The notes beneath the pieces were generated by a model. The model searched no databases. It was not told the DNA's origin and saw only the letters and a list, made by a program, of their open reading frames with translations. Below are positions 27,432 through 37,121 of a DNA stretch of 64,000 nt, piece after piece. Positions within the stretch are counted from its first letter, which is position 1. Every line of letters begins with the position of its first letter. Position numbers and translations under genes: made by a program. Origin of the DNA: Tahibacter sp042701255 (GTDB lineage Bacteria; Pseudomonadota; Gammaproteobacteria; Xanthomonadales; Rhodanobacteraceae); NCBI RefSeq assembly GCF_042701255.1, contig NZ_CP170554.1, positions 2,108,001 to 2,172,000 on the forward strand, in the 5' to 3' direction.

Positions 27432-28784
27432 TCAGCGCGCCGGGCTGCTGCGCAGCCGTGCGAGGATCTCCTCGCGCGCCTCGCGCAGGATGGAATCGCG
27501 GTCGAGCTGCGCGACGATGTCCTGCACCGCGCGCTTGGGACCGGATTCGCCCCAGGACTTGCCGGCGACGAGATAGCGTTCGGCGGCGCGGCCGACGACC
27601 TGCGTCGCGTACCAGGCCAGCGCGCCCTGCGCACCGGCGGTCAACAACGTCGAAACGCCTATGCTTGCCACTTTCAGCGCCGAGGCGACCAGATGCACGC
27701 CCCAGATCGCGCCCATGAGTGCGGCGAGCTGGGCGCAGATCGTCAGGATCAGCTGGCCGGCCTCGCGCCGCGTCAGCGGCATGCCATAGACCTTGCCCAG
27801 ATGCATGACCAGCGCCGCATCGAGCGCGGCCGCGGCGAGCAGATCGGCGACGGGCACCGGATTCAGCGCGACCGCCACGCCCTTGGCCAGGCAGTAGTAG
27901 CGGATGACCTTGTCGGCCACGTCGCGGCGCGCCTCGGCGACGCGCTGGGCGACCTGGTCGGACAGGCGGCCGGCGAACAGTCCGGCATTCAGCGCCGACA
28001 AGGTCTTGCCTTCGCGCGCGCAGATCGCGAGCAGACGTTCGCGCAGTGCGGCCACGTCGGGCGCGCGCGTTTCGCGCCGCTCGCGCTCGTTGCCGTCCGC
28101 ATCGACTTCGATCACGCGCAGCGGTGCCGGCTGCGCGGCGCAGGCCAGCACGTTGTCGGCCGGCAGCAGTCCGGCCGCGTGTTCGCGCAGGCGCGTGAGC
28201 AGACGTTCGCGTTCGGCGTCGTCGTAGCGGTCGGCCTTGTTCAGCACGAGCAGCAGCGGACGCTCGGTCCGCGCCAAGGTCGTCAATGCATCGCGCTCGA
28301 CCTGGGTCATGTCGCCGTCGACGACGAACAGCACGAGATCGCTGATTTCCGCGACCTCGAAAGCCAGGCGTTCGCGCGCCTCGCCGTCGAGCTCGTTGAT
28401 GCCAGGCGTGTCGATCAGATGCAGGCCGGAACCGCCGGCCTCGGTCCACTGCTGCTGCGTCGCGCGTGTGGTCGTGCCGTGCAGTACGCCGGTCTCGAAC
28501 GCGGGTTCGCCGAGCAGCGCATTGCCGAGCGCGGATTTGCCGACCGAGACGCGGCCGAACACGGCCAGATGCAGCTCGCCGCGTGCGAGCTTGTCGAGCA
28601 GCGCCTGGATGCGCGCGAATTCGTCGCCGAGCTCGCGCCGCACGGATTCGGGCACGGTCGGATCGTGCAGCAGCTGGCGCAGCGCTGCGCCGGCCTGGTC
28701 GGCCGGCGTGGCCGCGTCCGCCGGCGGCGCATCGCTGCGCCACCAGCGCGTGACCGAATCCAGCCAGCCGCTCAATGCCTTCAT
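27432..28784 (-). CDS. Dynamin/Era-like GTPase with DUF697-type C-terminal domain
   Basis: 450-aa GTPase. G1 is FGRVSVGKSALGNALLG, switch region GTTTRATQQQW, G3 HLIDTPGINEL, G4 LVLNKADRY. The C-terminal half has hydrophobic segments (VGVST-like ASIGVSTLLTAGAQGALAWY) resembling the YcjF/DUF697 membrane region. Such proteins act at the inner membrane, but none has a settled role. The start at 28784 (MKALSGWLDSVTRWW) puts an amphipathic helix at the N-terminus. It lies downstream of yceI, separated by 40 bp, and has a distant paralogue at 30781-32262. Confidence 0.82.
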   Translation of the reverse strand: MKALSGWLDSVTRWWRSDAPPADAATPADQAGAALRQLLHDPTVPESVRRELGDEFARIQALLDKLARGELHLAVFGRVSVGKSALGNALLGEPAFETGVLHGTTTRATQQQWTEAGGSGLHLIDTPGINELDGEARERLAFEVAEISDLVLFVVDGDMTQVERDALTTLARTERPLLLVLNKADRYDDAERERLLTRLREHAAGLLPADNVLACAAQPAPLRVIEVDADGNERERRETRAPDVAALRERLLAICAREGKTLSALNAGLFAGRLSDQVAQRVAEARRDVADKVIRYYCLAKGVAVALNPVPVADLLAAAALDAALVMHLGKVYGMPLTRREAGQLILTICAQLAALMGAIWGVHLVASALKVASIGVSTLLTAGAQGALAWYATQVVGRAAERYLVAGKSWGESGPKRAVQDIVAQLDRDSILREAREEILARLRSSPAR

Positions 28785-28824
28785 GCGTGTTGCCGCCGGC
28801 GGCGTCTGCACGCCGCCGCGGCGG

Positions 28825-29361
28825 TCACTTCAGCACCAGGTGCGAGGTCACCGTGATGTCGCCGCTGATCAGGCTGGTGTCGGCCCAGTCGCCGGTGCCG
28901 ACGTCGAAGTCCAGGCGCTTGAGCGTGGTCTGCACGTCCAGAGTCGCCCCCGCGGCGGCCGGCTTGAAGTCGAGCTTGAGCTGCACCGGCTTGGTCTTGT
29001 CGCGGATCGTCAGCGTGCCGTCGGCGACCAGCGCGCCGCCGCTTTCCTTGACCGCGGTGCTGACGAAGTGGGCCGTCGGAAACTTGGCGTAATTGAAGAA
29101 CGCCGAGCCTTTGAGCTCGCCGTCGTAGTCGGCATTGCCGGTCGCGGCGCTGGTCACGTCGATGTCGACGTCGAGCTTGGCGTTGGCCAGATCGGCCTTG
29201 TCGAGCGCGATCTTGGCGGTGAATTTGGTGAACTTGCCGCCGAATTTCTCGCCTTGATAGGTGCCGGCGAAGTTCAGGGTGCTGGACGGATCGACGGTCC
29301 AGTCCTTGGCCTGGGCGCTGCCGGCCACGGCGAGCAGGGCAATCAGTGCGAGACGTTTCAT
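28825..29361 (-). CDS. YceI-family periplasmic protein (first copy)
   Basis: Lipocalin-like YceI protein, 178 aa, with signal peptide MKRLALIALLAVAGSAQA and the family patterns WTVDPSSTLNFAGTYQGEKF, FFNYAKFPTAHFVS, GTLTIRDKTKPVQL and GTGDWADTSLISGDI. YceI proteins bind polyisoprenoids/quinone-like lipids in the periplasm. Its ATG overlaps the stop of the cytochrome b561 gene (ATGA), so the two are translationally coupled. Confidence 0.93.
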   Translation of the reverse strand: MKRLALIALLAVAGSAQAKDWTVDPSSTLNFAGTYQGEKFGGKFTKFTAKIALDKADLANAKLDVDIDVTSAATGNADYDGELKGSAFFNYAKFPTAHFVSTAVKESGGALVADGTLTIRDKTKPVQLKLDFKPAAAGATLDVQTTLKRLDFDVGTGDWADTSLISGDITVTSHLVLK

Positions 29362-30008
29362 GGGGTGGTGTTCTCCTTGACGGGTTCGGCGGGCGTTGCC
29401 GCCGCAGTCGGTGCGGCCGCCACGGGGGCGGGCTCGACGGAAGTGGGGACGGCGGCGCGGCGGCGCAACAGCGGCAGCATGCGCACGAGCGTGTCGTCGC
29501 GGTCGATGATGTGGTGCTTGAGCGCCGCGCCCGCATGGGCGACCAGCGCGATCACGAGCAGCCAGAAACCGTATTCGTGGAATTCGTGGGCGACGTCCTT
29601 GAGCGCCGGATCGGCGCCGCCGGTCAGGTTGGGCAGGTTGAAGAGGCCGAACCACTGCAGCGGGTAGCCCGAGGCCGAGTTGTATACCCAGCCCGACAGC
29701 GGCAGCAGCAGCATCAATGCATACAGCAGCAGATGCACGACGCGCGCGGCCATGGCCTGCAACGGCGGCATCGGCACTTCATCCGGACGACGGTCGGCCA
29801 GGCGCCAGGCGAAGCGCAGCAGCAGCAGGGCGAGCACGGTCAGACCGACGGACTTGTGCAGCGCGTAGATGCGGATCTTCTGCGGCGAGTTCGGCAGGTC
29901 GCTCATGTACAGCCCGACGATGCCGGCGCCGATGATCAGCAGGGCCATGATCCAGTGCAGGGTGCGTGCGCCGACGCCCCAGCGATTCGCGTCACTCTTG
30001 AACGCCAT
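29358..30008 (-). CDS. Cytochrome b561-family membrane protein
   Basis: Four-helix diheme b-type cytochrome (216 aa) of the prokaryotic b561 group. RTLHWIMALLIIGAGIVGLY, LHKSVGLTVLALLLLRFAW, VHLLLYALMLLLPLSGWV and HEYGFWLLVIALVAHAGAAL contain the heme-ligand histidines. A short Ala/Pro tail extends into the cytoplasm. It likely passes electrons between the quinone pool and periplasmic partners; the flanking YceI genes support a quinone or isoprenoid context. The gene start overlaps the upstream yceI-like gene by 17 bp. Confidence 0.92.
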   Translation of the reverse strand: MAFKSDANRWGVGARTLHWIMALLIIGAGIVGLYMSDLPNSPQKIRIYALHKSVGLTVLALLLLRFAWRLADRRPDEVPMPPLQAMAARVVHLLLYALMLLLPLSGWVYNSASGYPLQWFGLFNLPNLTGGADPALKDVAHEFHEYGFWLLVIALVAHAGAALKHHIIDRDDTLVRMLPLLRRRAAVPTSVEPAPVAAAPTAAATPAEPVKENTTP

Positions 30009-30627
30009 CGGCGTGATCCTCGTTCGTGTCCGGTGTGGGTTTATCGTTGGCGCCGCGGTCGCGCACGAAGGCGGCTTCCAGGCGCAGGCTCACGGTGTCG
30101 CCGACGGCGCTGAGCACCTTGTCCATGCCGTAGTCGCTGCGCTTGAAGGTGGTGCTGGCCGAGAAGCCGGCCGTGCGGCGGAAGGCGTAGGGGTCGTTGG
30201 CCAGCTTGTTCAGGGTGAAAGGAATGTCCAGCGGCTGCTTGCAGCCGTGAAATTCCAGCTCGCCGCGGATCAGGCCGCGGCCGTCGGCCTGGCGCTCGAC
30301 CGCACGGCTGCGGTACTGCGCCTGCGGCCAGCGCGTCGTGTCGAGGAAACGCCAGGAACGCACGGTTTCCTCCCATTTCGCGTCGCCGAGCAGCAGCGAG
30401 TTCATGTCGACGCTGACTTCGAGTCTGGCCGTGCTCCAGTCCTGCGGATCGAACCACAGCGTGCCGGCGGCGGCCTTCAGCAGACCCAGGCTCTGGTTGA
30501 AACCCTGGTGGTCGATGCTGAAGAGAATCTGCGTATGCACCGGGTCCAGGCGCCAGACCTCGACCGCCGCACCGGCCGGCGCGGCGACGGACAGGAAAAC
30601 GAGCGCGAGCAACGGGCGGCGGCACAT
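29992..30627 (-). CDS. YceI-family periplasmic protein (second copy)
   Basis: 211-aa YceI homolog with signal peptide MCRRPLLALVFLSVAAPAGA and the patterns RLDPVHTQILFSIDHQGFNQ, DTTRWPQAQYRSRAVER, FTLNKLANDPYAF and FKRSDYGMDKVLSAVGDTV. It is the first gene of the YceI-b561-YceI operon; its acidic 3' end overlaps the b561 start. It is clearly diverged from the copy at 28825-29361, suggesting different ligands rather than recent duplication. Confidence 0.9.
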   Translation of the reverse strand: MCRRPLLALVFLSVAAPAGAAVEVWRLDPVHTQILFSIDHQGFNQSLGLLKAAAGTLWFDPQDWSTARLEVSVDMNSLLLGDAKWEETVRSWRFLDTTRWPQAQYRSRAVERQADGRGLIRGELEFHGCKQPLDIPFTLNKLANDPYAFRRTAGFSASTTFKRSDYGMDKVLSAVGDTVSLRLEAAFVRDRGANDKPTPDTNEDHADGVQE

Positions 30628-30780
30628 GCGGCTAGCTTGGCAGATTGGTGTGGCGCGCAGAAGCCGGGCGGTCTGAACGGATTGTTGGTGAATTTGCCAA
30701 CAATCGACGGGCAGCCTGTTGCCGTCGCGCCAGGCGGAAACACCGTCGCGCCGACCGGTTGATGCCGCCGTCGCCGGGGC

Positions 30781-32262
30781 TCATTCGGTGTCGCGGGTCA
30801 GCCCCTGCAGCGCGAGCTGGGCCACGTGCGCGACCCGTCCGCGCGCCTGTTCCGACAGCAGCCGCTGCAAGGTCTGCTGCGCCTGTTCCTGGTCGAAGCG
30901 CTGCTGCTCGTGCAGGGTCTGGACGACGGCGTTGCCGAGGCTGTCGAAGATCAGTCCGTACGCGATCGCATGCAGCACGCCCCCGCCCAAGGTGCCCAGG
31001 CCCGGAAACGCCTTCAGCGCGTTGCCGGCGATCGCGAGCACGACCGAACTCGTCGTGCGCAGGGTCAATGCCGCCTGGCGCAGGAAGCCGTCGAGGTCGA
31101 TCTGGCGCAGCGGCGTGTCGTACAGCGCGGCGAGCTCGCGCACGAGGCCCGTGGCCAGCGCGCCCTGGATCAGCAGGTCGGTTCCGGGCGCGACCGCGGC
31201 CAGCGCGCCGACGATCGCGCGGCGCGTGTAGCGGTCGACGATCGCGCGTGCTTCGCGTTCGCGCACGGCCTGTTCGGCTTCGCCGAGACGCTCGCCGAGC
31301 CGGCCGAGCACGGCACCGGCGCGAGCCTGTTCCAAGGTCGTGCGATCGGCCGCCAGACAGTCGCGCAGTGCCGCGCGCAGGTCGGCGACGTCCGGCAGCG
31401 CGTCGCGCACGACGCTTTCCTCGCGCCCGTCGGGCAGGCGGCGCAGCAGCTGCTCGCGGCCGCCGGCACGCACGGCGACGACGCGGTCGGCGATCGCCGC
31501 ATAGCGCTCGCGCAAGGTGGTCAGCAGCTGCGTGCGTTCGGTTGCATCGAAACGGTCGATCTTGTTCAACGCGAGCAGCAGCGGCTTGCCATAGCCGTGC
31601 AGCCAGCGCAGTTCCTGATCCTGTGCGCGGGTCAGATCGCCGGCCGTCACGTAGACGACCGCATGCGCGCGCAGCGCTTCGTCGCGCGCCATCGTTTCGC
31701 GTTCCCGCGCGGCGACTTCCTGGGTGCCCGGCACGTCGGCCAGGGTCAGCGACCGCTCGGCGAGTTCGCCGCGGTGATGCGCCACACGCGTCGTCGTGCC
31801 GCCGAGCACGTCGACCCCGGCTTCGGCCTGCGGCGCCAGCGCGCGGATCAGGCTCGACTTGCCGGCACTGATCTCGCCGAACACGGCGACGTAGCAGTCC
31901 TCGCCGGCGGCGCGGCGGTCGAGCTCGTGCAGTTCGGCTTCGAGCGCGGCCGTCTCGACCTTGCGCGACTGCAGCTGCTGCAGGCGCTGCTCGACATTGC
32001 CGCGATCCGGCGCAGGCACCGGCCGCGGCTTGCGCGGCCGCGGATGCAGCAGCCGCCAGACCAGCCAGGCGCTGGCCGCGACCGCGGCCAGCAGCAGCGC
32101 GAGCAGGCCCAGACGCAGCACCGCGGGCAGGCCGGCCAGCTCGCGCCAGAGTTCCAGCGCGCTGCGCGTGGCGCCGAGCAGCAGCCAGATCAGCGCGATC
32201 GCCGCGACGGCCAGGGCCAGCGCCAGCAGCAGGCGCAGATGACGCGTATCCGGAGCATTCAT
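30781..32262 (-). CDS. Membrane-anchored dynamin-like GTPase
   Basis: 493-aa protein with two N-terminal transmembrane helices (LRLLLALALAVAAIALIWLL and LRLGLLALLLAAVAASAWLV, residues about 9-70), then a GTPase domain: G1 FGEISAGKSSLIRAL, switch GTTTRVAHH, G3 LADVPGTQEV, G4 LALNKIDRFD. The C-terminal half is a DUF697-like region (RRAIVGALAAVAPGTDLLIQ). The start at 32262 (MNAPDTRHL) leaves out a 166-codon upstream extension that is built from intergenic repeat sequence and is not credible. Same overall class as the GTPase at 27432, but the organisation of membrane segments is different. Confidence 0.85.
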   Translation of the reverse strand: MNAPDTRHLRLLLALALAVAAIALIWLLLGATRSALELWRELAGLPAVLRLGLLALLLAAVAASAWLVWRLLHPRPRKPRPVPAPDRGNVEQRLQQLQSRKVETAALEAELHELDRRAAGEDCYVAVFGEISAGKSSLIRALAPQAEAGVDVLGGTTTRVAHHRGELAERSLTLADVPGTQEVAARERETMARDEALRAHAVVYVTAGDLTRAQDQELRWLHGYGKPLLLALNKIDRFDATERTQLLTTLRERYAAIADRVVAVRAGGREQLLRRLPDGREESVVRDALPDVADLRAALRDCLAADRTTLEQARAGAVLGRLGERLGEAEQAVREREARAIVDRYTRRAIVGALAAVAPGTDLLIQGALATGLVRELAALYDTPLRQIDLDGFLRQAALTLRTTSSVVLAIAGNALKAFPGLGTLGGGVLHAIAYGLIFDSLGNAVVQTLHEQQRFDQEQAQQTLQRLLSEQARGRVAHVAQLALQGLTRDTE

Positions 32263-32922
32263 GCGCCGATAGTAAGGACGGCGCTGGCGGGTCTCCAGGG
32301 GCGAAGGTCGGCGGGCCGATGCCGGAGCGGGTATGCAGTGACCGTGGGCGCCGAATCCCCGGCGCACGGGGCGAACTGCGGCATTCGTATGGGTGTCCTG
32401 TTCTCGCATCTCCTGTTCTCGCATCCGTATGGGTGTCCTGTTCTTGTCGTGCCAGGGGCGGAGGTCGGTGGGTTGGCGTCTGAGCGGGTATGCGGTGAGC
32501 GTGAGTGATGAATCTCCGGCGCATGGGGCGGGCTGCGGCATCCGTGTGGGTGTCCAGTTCTTGTCGCTGTTCTTGTCGCGTGGCGGCGGCGATGTTCGTG
32601 TGCTGCTCGCCCCGTTCGGCGGCGAATGGCGGTCATCTATCGACGCGGCAGCGCCGCGGCTTCCCGCACTTCGGATAGATCGCCGGGCCGCGGCACGCGC
32701 CCGGCACGCTTCGGCGGCGACGGCCGGCAGACCGCTGGCGTAATCGCGGCGCACGGCCATTTGTCCAGCCCTTCCCTAATCCACTTTGCGCCGCGGGTCG
32801 CGGGCTTCTGGCATGATCCGGCCGCATCGGGTTCCTGCATCGCCGGCTGCGTCGCGGCTGCGGCGACGCACCGCCGGGCCGCGCCCGCGCCGATCGGCGA
32901 CACCCTGGCTAGAGGAACGCAC
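32263..32922. other. 660-bp non-coding region holding a direct repeat
   Basis: No gene is supported here. The left half consists of the direct repeat described at 32296-32578; the right half (32579-32922) is GC-rich and separates the divergent GTPase and hybrid kinase genes, so it should hold the kinase promoter. Open frames across it on either strand are repeat-derived or lack coding character. Confidence 0.6.
32296..32578. repeat. Two imperfect direct repeat units (157 and 126 bp)
   Basis: Unit 1 (32296-32452) and unit 2 (32453-32578) both start CAGGGGCG and share blocks such as GAGCGGGTATGC, GGCGCA(C/T)GGGGCG and GGCAT(T/C)CGT(A/G)TGGGTGTCC. Unit 1 contains an extra internal duplication: CGTATGGGTGTCCTGTTC occurs at 32386 and again at 32426. 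This looks like an amplified intergenic repeat family rather than a mobile element: there is no transposase and no terminal inverted repeat. Confidence 0.75.
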
Positions 32923-35900
32923 ATGCTGTTGCGCTGGCTGCCGCTGCTGCTGTTCTGCGTCGCCGCTCGCGCGGCGCCCATGGCGGCGACGCCGATGTTC
33001 CGCCACTTCGGTGTGGATGACGGCCTGCCGTCGTCCATCGTCTACAAGCTGGCCGAGGATCGCGACGGCTTCATCTGGATCGGCACTCACGACGGCCTCG
33101 CGCGCTATGACGGCGTGAACTTCCGCGTCTGGCGCACGATCCCGGGCGATACGCGTTCGATCGCCGGCAACGAGGTCTCCGCACTGTTCGTCGACCGCGC
33201 CAACCGCGTCTGGGCCGGCGGCGAGGGCAGCGGGCTCAATGTGCTCGATGCGGCGCGGCGCGAATTCCGCCGCTATCGCCACGATCCGGCCGATGCGGAC
33301 AGTCTTTCCGCCGACGACGTCTGGGCCGTCAGCGAGGATGCTTCCGGTGCGATCTGGGTCGGCACCTATTCCGGTGGCCTGGACCGCCTGCGCGAAGACG
33401 GTCGCGGTTTCGAACACCATCGCGCCGACGAGCGTTCCGGTCTGCCCTCGGACATCGTGCTGAGCCTGTTCGGCGCGGCCGACGGCAGTCTCTGGATAGG
33501 CACCGACAAGGGGCTCGTGCGGCGCAAGCCCGACGGCATCTTCCAGCGCGTGCCGCTGCTGGCCGGTGCGGCGCCGCCGCAGGTGCTGGCGCTGGGGGCC
33601 GACAGTGCCGGCGACGGCGTGCTCGTGACGTCGTCGTCGGGTCTGTTCCGCGTCAACGACCTGCACGCGGTCGAACGGCTCGATCCGGGCGCCGCGCCGC
33701 GCATGCTGTATGCGAGCGTGCGCGACGGGCAGGGCGATCTCTGGCTGGCTACGCGCCAGGGTGCCGTGCGTCACGATGCCGAGCATTTCGAGACGGTCTA
33801 TCGCGCGCAGCCGCGCATGCCCGGCGGTCTGTCGGGCGAGGCCATCTTCGATCTGCTGGCCGATCGCGAGGGCGGCCTGTGGTTCGCCGCGATCGACGGC
33901 GGCGTGGCCTATCTGCCGCCGACCTGGCGAATGTTCTCGCAGTGGCGCGAGCAGCCCGGCAATCCGCGCAGCCTGTCGCCCGGACGCATACAGGGCATCA
34001 ATCACGGCCGCGGCGGCGTGGCCTGGTCGGTGACCATGGCCGGCGCCGTCGACCGCATCGACCTGCGCAGCGGCGCGGTCGAGCGCTGGGCCGAACGCAT
34101 TGCCGGCACCGAGCAGCGCCGCCGCTCGGTGCTGCAGGACACGCGCGGCCGGCTCTGGCTCGGTCAACACCGCGGTGTGCGCGTCATCGATCCGCTGCCC
34201 GGCACGGCGCAGGACATCGCCGCGGATGCGACGCGCGACGACGCGCTGCCGGCCGGTCCCATCGACCTGATGCTCGATCGCGGCGATGCGGTCTGGGTCA
34301 GCGCGCGCGGCGCGGGCATTGCGCGCATCGCCGCCGCCGACCTGCGCGTCACGCGCTTCCTGCCCGAGGTCAGCGGCCTGCGCGATGCCGACGTGGAGCA
34401 GATGCGCCTGGCTGCCGACGGCGCGCTGTGGGTCGCGCACGTGCACGGCATCGACCGGCTCGCGTCCGGCGCGCCGCGCTTCGCGCCGGTGGCAGGGTTT
34501 CCCGACACGCGCGTGCACGCGTTCGCGTTCGCCGACGACGGCAGTGTCTGGCTGCATCGCTTCGGCGCGATCGAACACTACGTGCCCGAAGGCGAGGCCT
34601 ACGTGCGCGTCGCGGCGATCGACGCGGCGGCCGGCTGGCCCGCACTGGATGCGGGGGCGATGGAGCTCGACGCGCAGCAGCGGCTGTGGATCAGCACGCC
34701 GCGCGGCCTCTATCGCGTCGATACGCGCAGCCGCCAGGTGCGCCGCTACGGTCTGGCCGCGGGCCTGATCGACTCGGAATTCATCGACCGCAGCCTGGTG
34801 CTGCGCAGCGACGGCGTCGCGCTGGCCGCAACCACCGACGGCCTGATCGCGTTCGACACTGCCGCGGCCGAGCCGCAGCTGCCGCCGGCGCCGCTGCTGC
34901 TGACCGGCGTGCAGGTGCGCCGCGGCAGCGACGCGCACGTGTTCGATCCGGCGCGTCCGGCGCTGCTGGCCTGGAACGATCGCGACCTGCGCATCGAGGC
35001 GCGCGCCTTGTCCTATCTCGCGGCCAACCGCTACGACTTCCTGCTGCAGGGGCTGGACAGCGACTGGAGCCCCGGCAGCGACACCGGCCTGCGCGAACTC
35101 GCGCAGCTGCGCCCCGGCGACTATCGACTGCGCGTGCGTGCGCACACGGGGCTCGACGACGTGGTCGAGCTGTCCGCGCCGCTGCATCTGAGCGTCGAGG
35201 CGCCGCCCTGGGCGCGGCCCTGGGCCTATGCGCTGTATCTGCTGCTGCTGGCCATGGCCGTCGCAGGCGCCGCGGTGGTCTGGCGCCGGCGCCTCGTGCG
35301 CAGCCATGCGCTCGCGCTGGCTTCGCAGCGGCGCGAACTCGCCGAACAGGCCAGTCTGGCCAAGTCGGAATTCCTCGCTCACATGGGCCACGAGATCCGC
35401 ACGCCGATGACCGGTCTGCTCGGCATGGCCGAACTGCTGCAGCGCACCTCGCTGGAGCCGCGCCAGCTCAGCTACGTCGGCGGCATACGCACCTCGGGCG
35501 AACACATCCTGCATCTCGTCAACGACGCACTGGACCTGGCCCGCGTCGAGGCCGGACGTCTGCAGCTTGAACAGTCCGCGTTCGATCCGCAGATGGTGTT
35601 GCGCGACGTCGCCGACGTCGGTCACGCGCTGGCCGCGCGCAAGGGCATCGGTTTCATCGTGCGCCTGCCGGTGGAGCCGCCGGCGCTTCTGCTCGGCGAT
35701 GCGCAGCGGCTGCGCCAGATCCTGCTGAATCTCGTCAACAACGCGGTCAAGTTCACCGAGGTCGGCGGCGTCACCCTGGAGCTCGCCGGTGCCGCGGCCG
35801 GCGCGCAGTGCTTCCGCGTCAGCGATACCGGGCCGGGCATCGCGCCGGCGATGCGGTTGCGCCTGTTCCAGCGCTACAGCCAGGACGAGGCCGGCCGGCG

Positions 35901-36469
35901 CGCCGGCGGCAGCGGGCTGGGACTGGCGATCTCGCAGGAGCTGGCCCAGCTCATGGGCGGCGCGATCAGTGTGGAGAGCGCGCCGGGGCGCGGCAGCAGT
36001 TTCACCTTGCAGCTGGCGCTGCCCGCTGCGGCGGATGAAGTCGCCGCGGCACCGGCGCCGGTTGCGGCGACGGCACCGCTGGATCTCGTCGTCGTCGAGG
36101 ACGACCGCAATGTGGCCCACGTGGTCTGCGCGCTGCTCGAATCCCTGGGCCACACGACGCGCCATGCGCCGCAGGCATTGGCCGCGCTGGCCGAAGTCGC
36201 GGCGCGCCGGCCGCACTGCGTCGTGCTCGATCTGGATCTGCCCGACGTCGGCGGTCTGCAGCTCGCGCGGCTGCTGCGCGCGCAGGAAGGCGACGGTCGG
36301 CCGCCGCCGCTGCGCCTGATCGTGCTGACCGCGCGCAGCGATGCGGCAGCCGAACGCGAGGCGCTGGCCGCCGGCGTCGATCTGTTCCTGCGCAAGCCGG
36401 TCACCGCGCGCGATGCTCGCGGCGACGTTCGGCGATGCGGGCGCCGGCGCGGCGGTGTTGCCGGACTGA
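32923..36469 (+). CDS. Hybrid histidine kinase with two-component propeller sensor; apparent frameshift near 3' end
   Basis: About 1180-aa sensor kinase. Signal peptide/anchor (MLLRWLPLLLFCVAARAAPM), reg_prop beta-propeller repeats (MFRHFGVDDGLPSSIVYKLA, GFIWIGTHDGLARYDG, AIWVGTYSGGLDRL), Y_Y_Y domain, transmembrane helix (ALYLLLLAMAVAGAAVVW), HisKA with His823 (HMGHEIRTPMTGLLG), HATPase_c (NLVNNAVKFTE, GGSGLGLAISQ) and a receiver domain with phosphoacceptor Asp1103 (VVLDLDLPDVGG) and a KPVT lysine. Around 36408-36412 one extra base breaks the frame; removing it gives ...KPVTARMLAATFGDAG... and a stop at 36467-36469. Without that correction the frame runs 220 bp into the next gene, which argues for the frameshift. 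No DNA-binding domain or response-regulator gene is adjacent. Confidence 0.85.
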
Positions 36470-36673
36470 TCGTCCCGTTCGTATCGTCGCGGACCGGCGT
36501 CGTTCCGGCGCAGACGCGGCGAACGGGCATCGCCGCGCGCGGTAGTTGTACCGTCACTCTTCGCGTCCGCCGCGTTTCCTTCCCTGCGGCAGCCGCTCCT
36601 CGTCGCCGACGGGTCTCTGCTGTGCAGAGGTCTGCCGGCGACGTCCACCGTCCGATCCGATCAGGGGTTTTCC

Positions 36674-37114
36674 ATGAAGCGACTGTTTGCCGCGATGCTC
36701 GCGTTGTGCTGCCTGCCGCTGTATGCCGGCGACGTCGAGCTCGGCGAATCCGACCAGGCCGCGATCCGCTTCGCGGCGCAGGACTATGCCCAGGGCTGGT
36801 ACCAGGGCGATCGCGAACGCATGGCGCGCGCGCTGCACGAGAAACTGGTCAAGCGTGCGTACCTGCGCGATGCGAAGCGCCAGCGCCAGCTCAGTGAGCT
36901 CGACAAGGCCGGCCTGCTCGCCGGCAACGTACCGCAGAACGCGCAGCGCTATGCATCCGCACCCAAGCGCGCCGAGGTCGAGATCCTCGACGGCGTCGGC
37001 AATGCCGCGACGGTCAAGCTGCGCATGGATGGCTGGGTCGACTACATGCACCTGGTCCGCGACACCGACGGCGAGTGGCGCATCATCAACGTGCTGTGGG
37101 AACCGCTGCCGTAG
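36674..37114 (+). CDS. Exported NTF2-like (putative lumazine-binding type) protein
   Basis: 146-aa protein with signal peptide MKRLFAAMLALCCLPLYAGD and an NTF2-like cone fold: IRFAAQDYAQGWYQGDRERM, ALHEKLVKRA, VEILDGVGNAATVKLRMDGW, YMHLVRDTDGEWRIINVLWE. The pattern matches the SnoaL/lumazine-binding-like group found in the periplasm, whose ligands are mostly unknown. 204 bp separate it from the kinase stop. A MITE-like element begins 8 bp after its stop. Confidence 0.85.
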   Translation: MKRLFAAMLALCCLPLYAGDVELGESDQAAIRFAAQDYAQGWYQGDRERMARALHEKLVKRAYLRDAKRQRQLSELDKAGLLAGNVPQNAQRYASAPKRAEVEILDGVGNAATVKLRMDGWVDYMHLVRDTDGEWRIINVLWEPLP

Positions 37115-37121
37115 ACAGGCG

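Noticed and set aside
26613..32262. RNA-repair or defence island around prfH
   Set aside because: Neighbours are glutaredoxin, GTPases and YceI/b561 genes; no ligase, nuclease or phage gene is present.
32263..32760. N-terminal extension of the membrane GTPase
   Set aside because: It consists of translated intergenic repeats (RTGHPYEC-like units) and would place the membrane helices 166 residues inside the protein.
32776..36648. 1290-codon open frame antisense to the hybrid kinase
   Set aside because: Low-complexity Gln/Arg/Ala text; kinase, ATPase and receiver motifs are all on the plus strand.
36470..36897. C-terminal extension of the hybrid kinase
   Set aside because: Read-through caused by the apparent frameshift; it overlaps the NTF2-like gene and has no domain.
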